Shown: in pieces, positions 19,546-28,503 of the stretch
Position numbering within the stretch: position 1 is the stretch's first letter
Layout of the letters: every line of letters begins with the position of its first letter
NCBI GenBank assembly: GCA_021307315.1
Contig: JAJSPD010000086.1
Location: forward strand, 1-64,000
From: Bisporella sp. PMI_857
Lineage: Eukaryota; Ascomycota; Leotiomycetes; Helotiales; Helotiaceae
Length of the DNA: 64,000 nucleotides
Reading direction: 5' to 3'
Translations under genes and position numbers: made by a program
The notes under the pieces: model-generated
What the model was told of the DNA's origin: nothing
Seen by the model: the letters and a program-made list of their open reading frames with translations, nothing else
Database searches by the model: none

Positions 19546-20642
19546 ATGGACTCACGAAGCTTTCCTCTTTCCTCCAAAACAAAGCAGCAAATACTTGCCA
19601 ATATTTTTGGTGGCACGGCCGATGTCACAATGATATCCGACCTACTAGAGCCTAGCCATAGTTATTTTTGTTATTACCAAAGATCAGTACAAAATACTAG
19701 AGAAAGCAGCCTCACCGGTTCCCACCAGCAGATTACCAGTCTTGTGACCCTCCTCAAGGATTGCAAGGAATCTCGGAGCTCAGCCGAGAATATTCTCCAC
19801 AACAAGCTTCTTAATGATGAATTTGAGGACGGCAATGAAATTATTGAGGATTCGCTCAATCTTGCAGCTCGTATTTTGCTAATGGTTCCTACTGGGGGCT
19901 TCTTCACCAATGGGCGTTCTATCACTTTATCTGGAGAAACAAAGCTGAACTGGGAGAATGGAACGATTGAAGATCTTGCGAGTAAGGAATTCATTCCTCA
20001 GACACAGATGAAAAATCCCGTGAAACCGGAGAAAGTTTTCAACGCAATGAACTTAGAGCGGATTGCGGGTATTGATGTGAGGTGGACTAGTAACCTCGCT
20101 GATCATTTGAGAATGAGAGATGATGATAGGGCATTGGAGATATATCACTATGCGACTTTCCTGCGACTACATCAAAATAGGTAAATTTCCTGGTGTTAAC
20201 TAGTATATAATTGAACTCATATTGTCAAAGCGACATATTGCCCACAGCCATGGTGGAAGAGACGCTACGAACACTTGCACTTCTGCTTCCAGAGCACGAC
20301 AGAAGCGTTGAAAAATGGTTCTCTTATCAAGAGACTAAGATCCAAAAACGTCGCAAGCTACCGTTGGATCCACTTGCTCGAGAATGTGGGCAATTGAAAA
20401 CAGAGCAGCGGCAAATAGAGCGGTTTCAATATTGGCATGACCGGCTTGTGGTTTTGAAGCAGGTTTTCGATGAAGTTGAACCGAGTAATATTAAACAGTG
20501 GTGGCGCGATAGAAGGAGACATGTCCAGTGGTATACATTTTGGGTAGCAGCACTTGTACTAGGCTTAACTGTTATTTTTAGGCTAGTACAAAGTATTGAA
20601 GGCAGACTTCAGGTGTGGTATGCCGCTAAGTCGTCACACTGA
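19546..20642 (+). CDS. uncharacterised fungal protein with one C-terminal membrane segment (348 aa)
   Basis: Two exons, 19546-20180 and 20231-20642; the 50-nt intron (GTAAAT..CAAAG) joins LHQN to SDILPTAMVEETLRTLALL in frame. Conserved blocks I recognise from an ascomycete family of unknown function are GIDVRWTSNLADHLRMRDDD, EIYHYATFL, VEETLRTLALLLPEHDRSV, CGQLKTEQRQIERFQYWHDR and LVVLKQVFDEVEPSNIKQWW. The C-terminus has one predicted transmembrane helix (YTFWVAALVLGLTVIFRLV) after the WWRDRRRHVQW motif. Intact, with good ATG and stop. Divergently transcribed from the protease-like gene. Confidence 0.8.
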
Positions 20643-20670
20643 CTATTAACAGGGCTCGATGCGCTAACCA

Positions 20671-20832
20671 TTTCACGGCACGCGCTGTGGATCCACAGAT
20701 ACGGAGGGCAACGGTGGTATTTTGGAGAATTTAAAGCTACAGGGAAAAAGGAGCTCGAGGAAAACAGGTTATTTACACATAAGAAGGTCTTTAAAAGCTG
20801 CTAGCTTATGTTTGGCGGGTTTGTCACGTGCG
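20671..20832 (-). repeat. solo LTR of the TRIM family, eroded
   Basis: TTTCACGGCACGCGCTGTGG.. matches the start of the 3604 LTR (TGTCACGGCACGAGCTGTGG), with GAGCTCGAGGAAAACAGG in common with 13349-13522. The end (TTGTCACGTGCG) is degraded. Confidence 0.65.
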
Positions 20833-21700
20833 TATTATACCTACCATATCATTCCTGAAACCCATACAGAACTGCTTCTATTTATATTTTCCAATTTCAG
20901 TAACATATATTCAACATGGTCTCATGCATAGTTAGTAGCAAGTTAACTTGAAGTTTATTCTTCTAAGTGTTCAATGTCCTATAGTCGGCGACTGAAGCGG
21001 GACCGCTGGGGGCACGGGGGTAATAAGGGGTTGGTGGGGGTGTTAATGTATCACTCTGTGAGTGGTACTTCTTGATTCTGATAACTTGCAATTGCTCAAG
21101 TCGGTACCTACCGCGCATGTAGCACCGCGATCTTTGCGCAGTGCTAGTATGCTTGTTGCAGGTGGTTAACAGTTATGAACCCGTGGGAAAAAAAAATTAT
21201 AGCTATGCTTCCGTTCTCCTGTATAGCACGGGCAGGCTTTTGGCTTCGTGTTCTCTTGAGAGTCAGACGAACCCCAGAGTGCCCGCCTAGTGTAGCAAAG
21301 ATCCCAAATCCTAGTCCTTTTTCGCCGGGTGCAAGAGAGTCCGCATGTAGAAGCCCTGAAAAGCCTTTGGCCAGCTTGTCTACTGACCTCGGTTTCTCGC
21401 CGAGTTCGAGCTTGACTAGAAGCTCCTGTAGCTTTTTGTTGCCCATGCAGGACTGATCTTGGCTCTGATCGTAAGCAGGAAATCTTGCGTAGCCAGCTCT
21501 CCTTCAACTTCCGGTAAATTGTATAATACAGCGTCGTTGTAAGCCTCGCGCTAATCGAGCAGCCACTGCGCTCTATTAACGTTCCTTTTATATGCCTGAG
21601 CCAATACCTGTTGGTAAAATGCTCGTACTGTATTGAAAGTACTAGGAGTATTAGGTGCGAGCTCCTTTCGCAATGCGCGAACTACATCCTGGAGCTTGTG

Positions 21701-22011
21701 TGTAACAGATAGAGGGCAGCAGGAGGGATTGCAATATAACAGGTGAGAACACTTGACGAAAGCTGTAGTTGCAATAGTGATGAATTGATATTAGAAGTAT
21801 GCTTGTAAGTTTAACAGGAGAGAAAAACTCAAGCTTGCTTTGTTCAGGGAGCTCTAGCTGTTCCTTCTTTAACTGTGCTGTAGCTGTGAGCATGTGGCTG
21901 GCCATGGGCGGAGCGTGCCGCTTGCAGCCCTGAAAATACTACAGCTGAAAAGCCTTCGGCTGGCTGTTAGGCTGTCACGATGGCCGTCTTAAACCGACCC
22001 TGGCTGTTACA
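21701..22011. repeat. solo LTR (TGTAACA..TGTTACA family)
   Basis: Starts TGTAACAGATAGAGGGCAGC and ends CTGGCTGTTACA; related to 25915-26320, 41071-41491 and the interrupted copy 60969-62020. 311 bp, shorter than its relatives. Flanks do not show an exact duplication. Confidence 0.75.
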
Positions 22012-22059
22012 TGGTGCTTCTTCTTTGTAAAAAGCTTGTGAGTTATAGTCTGAAGTCTT

Positions 22060-22640
22060 TGGGATTTACTGTTTTTGATACCCAGCTCGCGATCACTTAG
22101 TATAGTCTGGCCTGCTCGTTCCAGTGAACAACGCTATTTGTGTATTCCTTTTGAATAAAAGCCCATTCTGTCTTGATATCTCGAGCGTGGCCTTGGCAGG
22201 CGCAAATAGTTTTCCGAGCGTCAAACTCTGCGGAGAGCCGCTTCGCGACGCGTTGTACAAAGCCAAATTTTCTTTGTATTTGTCGTTACGGGCGTTGTCA
22301 AGTTTGTCGAATAGCTCTTAATACTTAGGAGGTTACTTCGGAGGCTCAGAAAAGTCGAACGTAGCGTTAAGGCCGTCAGAATCGACTAAATACCATGCTT
22401 CTACAAAACGAGCTTGGTATGTTAGCGAAGCAAGCTATCCAGACCATTCATGGCGATCGTTGAGGTTTAGTAGAAGTGCTTCTGTTGACTTTATAATGGT
22501 GGAAAAATTTTCACTCACAAAAAAGGACTAGTGTCGCGTTTCTAAGCTCTAAATTCGTTCCGGTGCGCAGCAAAAGTTAGAATTGAATACTCGCCGGGTT
22601 CGTAACTGTCGCGGAGTAAATCAGAGCTATAGAATAGTCA
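22060..22640 (-). pseudogene. retrotransposon gag-like debris
   Basis: On the minus strand a broken frame reads YQARFVEAWYLVDSDGLNAT, then after a stop KLDNARNDKYKENLALYNAS, and a further segment. Composition and motif style resemble capsid regions of retroelements, and the stops are dense. A separate minus-strand frame at 21446-21144 inside the same segment has no known match. Confidence 0.4.
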
Positions 22641-23089
22641 ATCGAGTGAGCGAAGTGATATAATACTGTTGTAGAATACAAAATAAAAGGAACGCTCAGG
22701 TCCTATACAGCTTAAATGCGCGCTAAGCGCACTAGCTGTATAAAGAAATATAAACAAGCTTCGGCTGCTAGCATTCCTTGTAACACCAACTCTATAAAGC
22801 CGTAGCTTAGAACTATCAAGAATCAAGGACAAGTCAACTACCTGCAACAAACATACTAGCACCGCGCAAAGATCGCGGTGCTACGTGTCCAGTAGGTACC
22901 GACTTGAGCAATTGCAAGTTATCAGAATCAAGAAGTACCACTCACAGAGTGATACAAACACGCACAAAGAGTCAAAAATTAAAGGAAACCTTTCTCACGT
23001 CCTGAAATTGAAAAAAATATATTTCAAAAAATCCTTTGCCTTTTTCCTGAGAAAGTGCTCCTTTCTCCATAATGCTGGCTCCTGATATA

Positions 23090-23722
23090 CTAGAGGGCTT
23101 CTTGAAACCACTCTTCAAAAAGCAGGAAAGCCTCGTCATAAAGGTGTGCTAGGCCTTCGTTGTTGAGAGCCCAACCAACATATCCTCGGTTGTTTTGGTA
23201 CAAGCCGTAGAACGTCTGCCACTTGCAATAAAATGCGTCCCATCAAAGAAGGGGGACTATGAATGTTGGGAATTCTACTCCCCCATGCAAAGATAGCGTC
23301 CTCCTCTTTTGTCAATGGCTCCTAAGGCTCCTGCTTCGCGGTAAAGTATAATTTGGTTTCCGATTTCGATGCGGCGAGCTCCATCTTTTCATACAGCTGC
23401 ACCCTCATCATAGGGTTTGATGCAAAAAACAACTTCGGGCTGTCGATTTCGTAAGGATTCGTTGCATCTACCTCTACCATTGAAGGGTTATCTAAGTTTG
23501 CCTAGATCCTTTGTAATTGGCAAAACTAGGATAGATTGGAAGTCCTTACCTTCGTCACTTCTTGAATGCATTCACCAAGTATCGAATGTCTATATCGTCG
23601 GCACCTACCTCATAGTCAGAGCCTGGTGTATAGTCTAACCTCCCATCTTCACATTTTGCCCATATATCACGAACAATACGATCGATGTTAGGAATAGGCC
23701 GGATATAATTGAGCGACGACAT
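23090..23722 (-). pseudogene. decayed gene of unknown family
   Basis: Not visible as one open frame, but clearly coding in style. ATG at 23722 opens MSSLNYIRPIPNIDRIVRDI and continues to about 23565, where a frame change or intron occurs. A second block reads NPYEIDSPKLFFASNPMMRV, then a TAG, then KEEDAIFAWGSRIPNIHSPP. A third block in another frame reads CKWQTFYGLYQNNRGYVGWA and NEGLAHLYDEAFLLFEEWFQ before a TAG at 23092-23090. At least one stop and one or two shifts separate the blocks. I do not recognise the family. Confidence 0.55.
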
Positions 23723-24085
23723 CATATAGTAGAGTCGAATTTTAGCGCAAATGTATAAATTATTTCATTACGTTGGGCATGAGAGCAGGACAGCAGCAAT
23801 TGATCAAGAACGATGAGAAGTAGTGTCAGCTAATAACAGCACATGCAAAGGATGAAGGAGTAGATGAATTGAACAATACATACTTGCAGATCACGCGGGA
23901 GCTGGCTCTTATAAAGAGTTACCGATGTGGTTGCGGATAAAGCCCACAAATGGAAAGTAATACCCCAGAAGCCTATTTCTATTATACCAACTTTACAGCT
24001 ATATATATACTCATCGAGGCTTATCATGACCGTTACAGAAAGCTCTCATTCGCTGCCTCTACGATGACAATAACATAGTGTAGTA
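23723..24085. other. intergenic
   Basis: 363 bp upstream of the decayed gene and downstream of the phosphorylase-domain gene. No recognisable coding or RNA feature. Confidence 0.4.
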
Positions 24086-25141
24086 TCAACTGATATGTAT
24101 ATTTCCACCCACTGAGAAGCTCCCAGAGCCTGCGTTTTGGACTCCTCGACCAACGAAACTCGAATAAGTGCTTGACCCGTTCTCAATATTTTTTCTTGAA
24201 ACGGGCTCACCTTCTGTGGGGACTACGGGGTCTAGGTAACTTAAAAGCTCTTTAGTGCACGCGGCGGCAGCTGCGGCTGCGTAGTGCTGCCAAGTGTCGT
24301 CCTTGTGGGAGTCCGCGTAGTCGGAGATGCCCCGGACGACGATGTAAGGAAATTCGGTGGCCAATCCGGCAGCCTCCATCTCGAAGCAAAGAATATCCCC
24401 TACGTTTTGCACTTCCGAGCTCCTTTTGACTGCTGATCTCATAACTCGGTCACCGGATGCGATCAATCCATAGTGAATTTCAGGGCCATCATGCTGGCGG
24501 GGCAATCTCTCAGAAACCCGTGCCCTGTCACATCGCTCGCATGTGGCTCCGCCAACGTGTGGGTAATCTGCGTCGAAAAGAACATCTGAGTCGGCAGGCG
24601 GTCGTTGATAGATAATGAGCCGCCTGGCCCTTTGCAGCATTGCCGAGACGAATTCCTCCACTTTGCTGTCACTCATACGATGGTCTGATTGCATTCTGCC
24701 CACAGCAGTTCTTAAGCGGGATGGTGGCGCCAACAAAAAGCCTTTCAGTTTGAATCCATTGTCGGTGTCTTTTCCCATATCATATTGCACTACCCCGCCG
24801 TATGTCCCTTCAGGCACGCTCACGACGATGTCACCTAAGCGGATGTCGTGCTTGGCACTCGGAACACCCCCTCCAATTCCTGCAAGGAAGCGCCATTGAA
24901 TGGAAGGAAAGGTTCGGCCGAGATTGGTAGCAACTATTGCCGCGGCACTCTTGCCTTGATTGCCTGGAAGCCAAGCAAGCACGACATTATGACCGCTCAG
25001 CTGGCCGAATATGTAGTCATTCAAGTCTCCTTGCTTACTCGGTAGGCGCGGATGTTCTTGGTCGAGCATGAAGCGGACGGCGCTCATCTCGAATTCCATT
25101 GCGCACACCACCGCGACAACATAATCTTCGTACGTCCTCAT
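24086..25141 (-). CDS. purine/uridine phosphorylase-domain protein (NLR-type N-terminal domain), stand-alone
   Basis: ATG at 25141 (MRTYEDYVVAVVCAMEFEMS) is preferred to the upstream TTG. The PNP_UDP domain covers most of the 351 residues: an early VAVVCAMEFEM, then FLAGIGGGVPSAKHDIRLGD, VVSVPEGTYGGVVQYDMGK, GLIASGDRVMRS, ILCFEMEAAGL (ribose/phosphate-site Glu-Met-Glu) and IVVRGISDYADSHKDDTWQ. These are hallmarks of the nucleoside-phosphorylase module at the N-terminus of many fungal NLRs. The C-terminus ends in a Gly/Ser linker (GVQNAGSGSFSVGGNIHIS) like those that join this module to NACHT, but a stop follows. It is either a genuine single-domain protein or the surviving head of a truncated NLR. 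The nearest NACHT gene lies 3.4 kb away on the same strand, upstream in transcription. Confidence 0.85.
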   Translation of the reverse strand: MRTYEDYVVAVVCAMEFEMSAVRFMLDQEHPRLPSKQGDLNDYIFGQLSGHNVVLAWLPGNQGKSAAAIVATNLGRTFPSIQWRFLAGIGGGVPSAKHDIRLGDIVVSVPEGTYGGVVQYDMGKDTDNGFKLKGFLLAPPSRLRTAVGRMQSDHRMSDSKVEEFVSAMLQRARRLIIYQRPPADSDVLFDADYPHVGGATCERCDRARVSERLPRQHDGPEIHYGLIASGDRVMRSAVKRSSEVQNVGDILCFEMEAAGLATEFPYIVVRGISDYADSHKDDTWQHYAAAAAAACTKELLSYLDPVVPTEGEPVSRKNIENGSSTYSSFVGRGVQNAGSGSFSVGGNIHIS

Positions 25142-25438
25142 TTTTGTGATTTGGTTTTGTGTGGTTGCGTGATCATGGTAACATGGTTGAATCAAATTTA
25201 TTGTCTGTCAGGCTGCGGTAGAGCCTGGAATGTGGTGTTGCTTCACCGAGCAAATGCACAGCATCTGCATGCATGCAAACTGATGTATCCATTGGTTCGT
25301 AGCCGATCTCCGCTCAGCCCCACATTCATTTTGAGAAGGACACTCGAACATCGTAGACTTGATCCTGCGTTTCGCCGCCGAATAAACACACGATGCAAGC
25401 TTTGGAATTATTTCAGAACACCCGACTAATTATGTCTC

Positions 25439-25537
25439 GGGTTACAGTTGGGCCAGGGTAGAAAAATCTTGGCCCAGGGTAGAACGTTTCTTGGCGTTTT
25501 GCCAAGGAATTTTCTACCCTGGCCCAACTGTAACCCC
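25439..25537. mobile_element. 99-bp palindromic miniature transposon
   Basis: Perfect 27-bp inverted arms (25439-25465, beginning GGGTTACAGTTGGGCCAGGG, and 25510-25536) surround a ~44-bp centre that itself contains TTGGCGTTTTGCCAAG. The 10-mer ATTATGTCTC lies immediately before the left arm (25429-25438) and one base after the right arm (25538-25547), as a target-site duplication. A 9-11-bp duplication is typical of Mutator-like elements; this would be a tiny MITE of that kind. No coding capacity. Confidence 0.75.
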
Positions 25538-25914
25538 ATTATGTCTCATCTCTAGATGAGATCTCAGTACTAATGCTATGAACTCGAGATGATCTTGTGG
25601 GCACACAATAATGTTGTCTTACGCGCGAATCCCAATCTCACTTTAAGCTAGGCAACAAGGCTGTGCATTACTTTGAGCGATTTCAGCCTTGTTTTCAAAG
25701 GCATCCAGATGAGATGGTTACATGTTATGCACATGCTCGTACAAAATGCCACTGGATCAACCTGATGCTCAAATTCTACCTTTATATGGTCTCCACCAGA
25801 TCTCTTTCTGACCACAGCATGATCGTTTCGCTGCGCTATGTCTAAAGACCATTTTCAGAGTGTGTCCAACGTTTCGATACAATGGTCTATAAATGGTAAG
25901 TGCTTCAGACCGGC

Positions 25915-26320
25915 TGTAACAAATAGAGGGCAACAGGAGGAATTGCAATATAACAGGTGAGAACACTTGACAAGCGCTGCGGTTGCAATAGTAATGTATT
26001 GATATTAGAAGTATGCTTGTGAGTCTAAAGAGAAAAACTCAGGCTTACTCTTCTCCAAGAAGCTTTGGCTGTTCCTTATATCCTTAACAATGCTTAACAG
26101 TACTGAACCGACCTGTGATACTGTAAACCAATTCTAACCGACTTTAGTGTAAACTATCCTTAAACCGATTGTGGCCTATTGTAAAACCACCCCTAACCGG
26201 CTTTGGCTGTCACCGCTGTAAACCTTCCTTAAACCGATCGTGGCCTATTGTAAAACCATCCCTAACCGGCTCTGGCTGTCACCGCTGTAAACCTTCCTTG
26301 AACCGATCGTGGCTGTTACA
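25915..26320. repeat. solo LTR with TSD CCGGC
   Basis: 406 bp, TGTAACAAATAGAGG..GGCTGTTACA, flanked by CCGGC at 25910-25914 and 26321-26325. The 3' half holds tandem copies of a ~65-bp unit (TAAACCTTCCTTAAACCGATCG..). Same family as 21701, 41071 and 60969. Confidence 0.9.
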
Positions 26321-27303
26321 CCGGCATTGTATAAATATCAAGCCGACCAGAAAACAGCGGCTGGCAGCAAACGTGCGTCAGTTCTGAGAGCTTTCACTGC
26401 GAAGATGGCGATAGTTAGCATCTCGCATGCGCTGGCTCGCAGATATGTATATGTTGGTTCCGAATCTCTAAGAGCCGTAAGCATCTAAGCTGAAGTATAA
26501 CAGGCTTGCTAGTGTGAGCAGCATTCGCTCATGCCCGCAGTGCCAATTGACTTTCAATAAGGCATTTGGTATGCCAGAACAATGGTGGTCAGGTTACTGC
26601 CAAAATTCAAACAGATATTTCGGGTGCGCGGACAGCGAGAATGAGGGCGATCTCAATGCGAATGCCCCTGACTCCCGGCCGGTTGCGGGCCAACCAAGAG
26701 CAGGAGCATGAGTTAACTTTGAGACGAAGCAGCTGGCCGAGGACATGCAGTACAAATGGCTCAATTTGAAAGTGTTCACACGGTGGATTTCTTCAACAAA
26801 TCAGATGTTCATTATCTTATTCGACGTTCACCCACTTATCATGGAAAGCATTGCGAGGTCGCTAAAGACATAGACACGCAACATCTTCGCGATCTATTCT
26901 GGCCATTCGCAATAACTGCTACCGAACTAGTGCGTCTTGAGGATGCCGCCGTCTAGGCCATACGCAACCACGTCAGGGAGACCGAAAAAGAGAAGAAGCC
27001 AGTAGGAAAGCCCGAGTCTAACTGTACGCATCTTCACGATATCGCCCGTCAGCGATCCACGTGGCGGAAACGCTCGACGTTGCCGCGCAGACCGTGTACA
27101 GCATTCTCCCCCGGCATGAGGAAATTAAAACCGACGCCCTTCGCCGTCATGTCTGGCAGGATGTCCATCAACAGTTACAGCCAACAAGCAGATGATTAAT
27201 AATCTACGTAGTTGATCCACCTCCGGCGAGAAGCGATTACAGAATGAAATTTAGCTTGCCTTCAACAGTGTCACTCAACATGACTCGGGCATTCCTATGC
27301 ATA
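26321..27303. other. accessory DNA with short protein-like stretches
   Basis: Plus-strand frames at 26514-26711 and 26756-26956 look somewhat protein-like (..VDFFNKSDVHYLIRRSPTYH..) but carry no known motif and cannot be joined. 26957-27240 has further broken reading frames. Probably relics. Confidence 0.35.
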
Positions 27304-27546
27304 TCAGTCCTGCTGCATAGATGGATAGCGCTGCCGTGAGGACTCTTGCCATTCACTGTGGCTTTCTTTTCCCCGGCTTTCATCTACGCCGTTTTCAGCA
27401 CGTCGTTCTTCAGGTTTGATACCGACTTTGCGTGGGCTGTCTTCAACCAATTCTTGTTCTAGATATTTGCTACCCCCCTGACTCTCGTTACTATCATGTG
27501 TTTCTATTGGAAGGGAATTTCTGGGAAGTCTCTTACTGCTGGTCAC
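27304..27546 (-). pseudogene. orphan C-terminal fragment, highly charged
   Basis: An 80-codon minus-strand frame ending TGA, rich in Glu/Ser/Arg (KYLEQELVEDSPRKVGIKPE, then SRGKESHSEWQESSRQRYPS). Codon pattern suggests true coding, but there is no good ATG and upstream DNA leads into a solo LTR. The family is not recognised. Confidence 0.35.
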
Positions 27547-27723
27547 GAAGATGAAGGAATTGTGTATTTCGTATCAATGCCAATCTTTTTATTGATTGGT
27601 TCATTCGGGCTAATCTCAACCTCACGGTCAAGTCAAGCTGTAGATGACTTCGGGTACAAATCAACCTCAAGGTCAATATGTCATTGATAATCAAACTAAT
27701 TTGTAAATGTCGGTTGCCTACAG

Positions 27724-27914
27724 TGTCGGAAATGCCTATCACGTAGCAAAAGGCGTAGTAGCTATTGACTACGCTCTTGCTGGTATGACTGTGGTTCTGT
27801 TGTTCGTTGATTGATTGTTCTAAGCTACGGTATCGCGAGTTGGGGTGAGAACGAGGTCTCACAATTCCGGTGATCCGGTGGATCACGTGAAAACTATTTA
27901 CATACATTCCAACA
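27724..27914. repeat. solo LTR, second copy of the 17112 family
   Basis: 191 bp from TGTCGGAAATGCC to ACATTCCAACA, sharing CACGTAGCAAAAGGCGTAGTAGC and TTCTAAGCTACGG with 17112-17292. No exact TSD. Confidence 0.75.
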
Positions 27915-28503
27915 GTAAACTATGCCTCAATGAACCCTTATTATTATGTAGACCAGAATCTTTGATCCGTCCTTGCGCAAATCTAAATGTTAATGAATAG
28001 CAGTTTTAGCGGGCACGTAGAATGGTGGACATTCGAATCTTCACTACATTATTAGGTTATATGGACTTATTAGATTTCCGCTTAGTTTGAAAATATGGCG
28101 TGCAGACGGTTACATTGGATTATCACTAGCACCATGCGACTGCAACACCGCACCGCTCTTGCGAGCATCATCCATATAAAAGGTAATCCAGACAGCCTTC
28201 CATTGCCAATGAACAATTGTCGCAAGACCGTTCCAACATATTAGTCTACATAAACAGCACTGTGCAAGTGAATAGAGTGGCGCGGCGCATTTGGCAGATG
28301 ATATTCAGAAATCGGCTTGTGCTTCTGCTGATTGTGGATCTGGTCACTATCATCACTGATTTGGCAAAGCTTACATAAGAGGCCTTCAGGTCAGATCCAT
28401 GTGATGAAGAACACGGCTGCACTAAGTCCAATATTATAAGCTCATCCGTGGTTTAATCGAACCGCAAAGTACCACAGAGCATCATATAACTTGTAGGCTC
28501 TTC
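27915..28503. other. intergenic, downstream of the NLR gene
   Basis: About 590 bp with no recognisable coding sequence. It probably includes the 3' untranslated region of the NACHT-ankyrin gene. Confidence 0.4.

Larger units (their letters stand above)
21046..22960. mobile_element. 1.9-kb segment bounded by inverted R1 repeats
   Basis: R1 occurs at 21046-21170 in plus orientation and at 22837-22960 in minus orientation. The two arms resemble each other more than other R1 copies (both have GTGGTACTTCTTGATTCTG and CTTTGCGC), so they look like paired long terminal inverted repeats. The interior contains a solo LTR (21701-22011) and gag-like debris, and no transposase. It could be a non-autonomous element or two independent solo LTRs that landed in opposite directions. 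No TSD is obvious. Confidence 0.5.

Noticed and set aside
25910..26325. Tandem TAAACC-rich units as a possible CRISPR-like or telomere-like array
   Set aside because: They lie inside a solo LTR with a perfect TSD and recur in its sister at 41071-41491. Units are adjacent, with no unique spacers.
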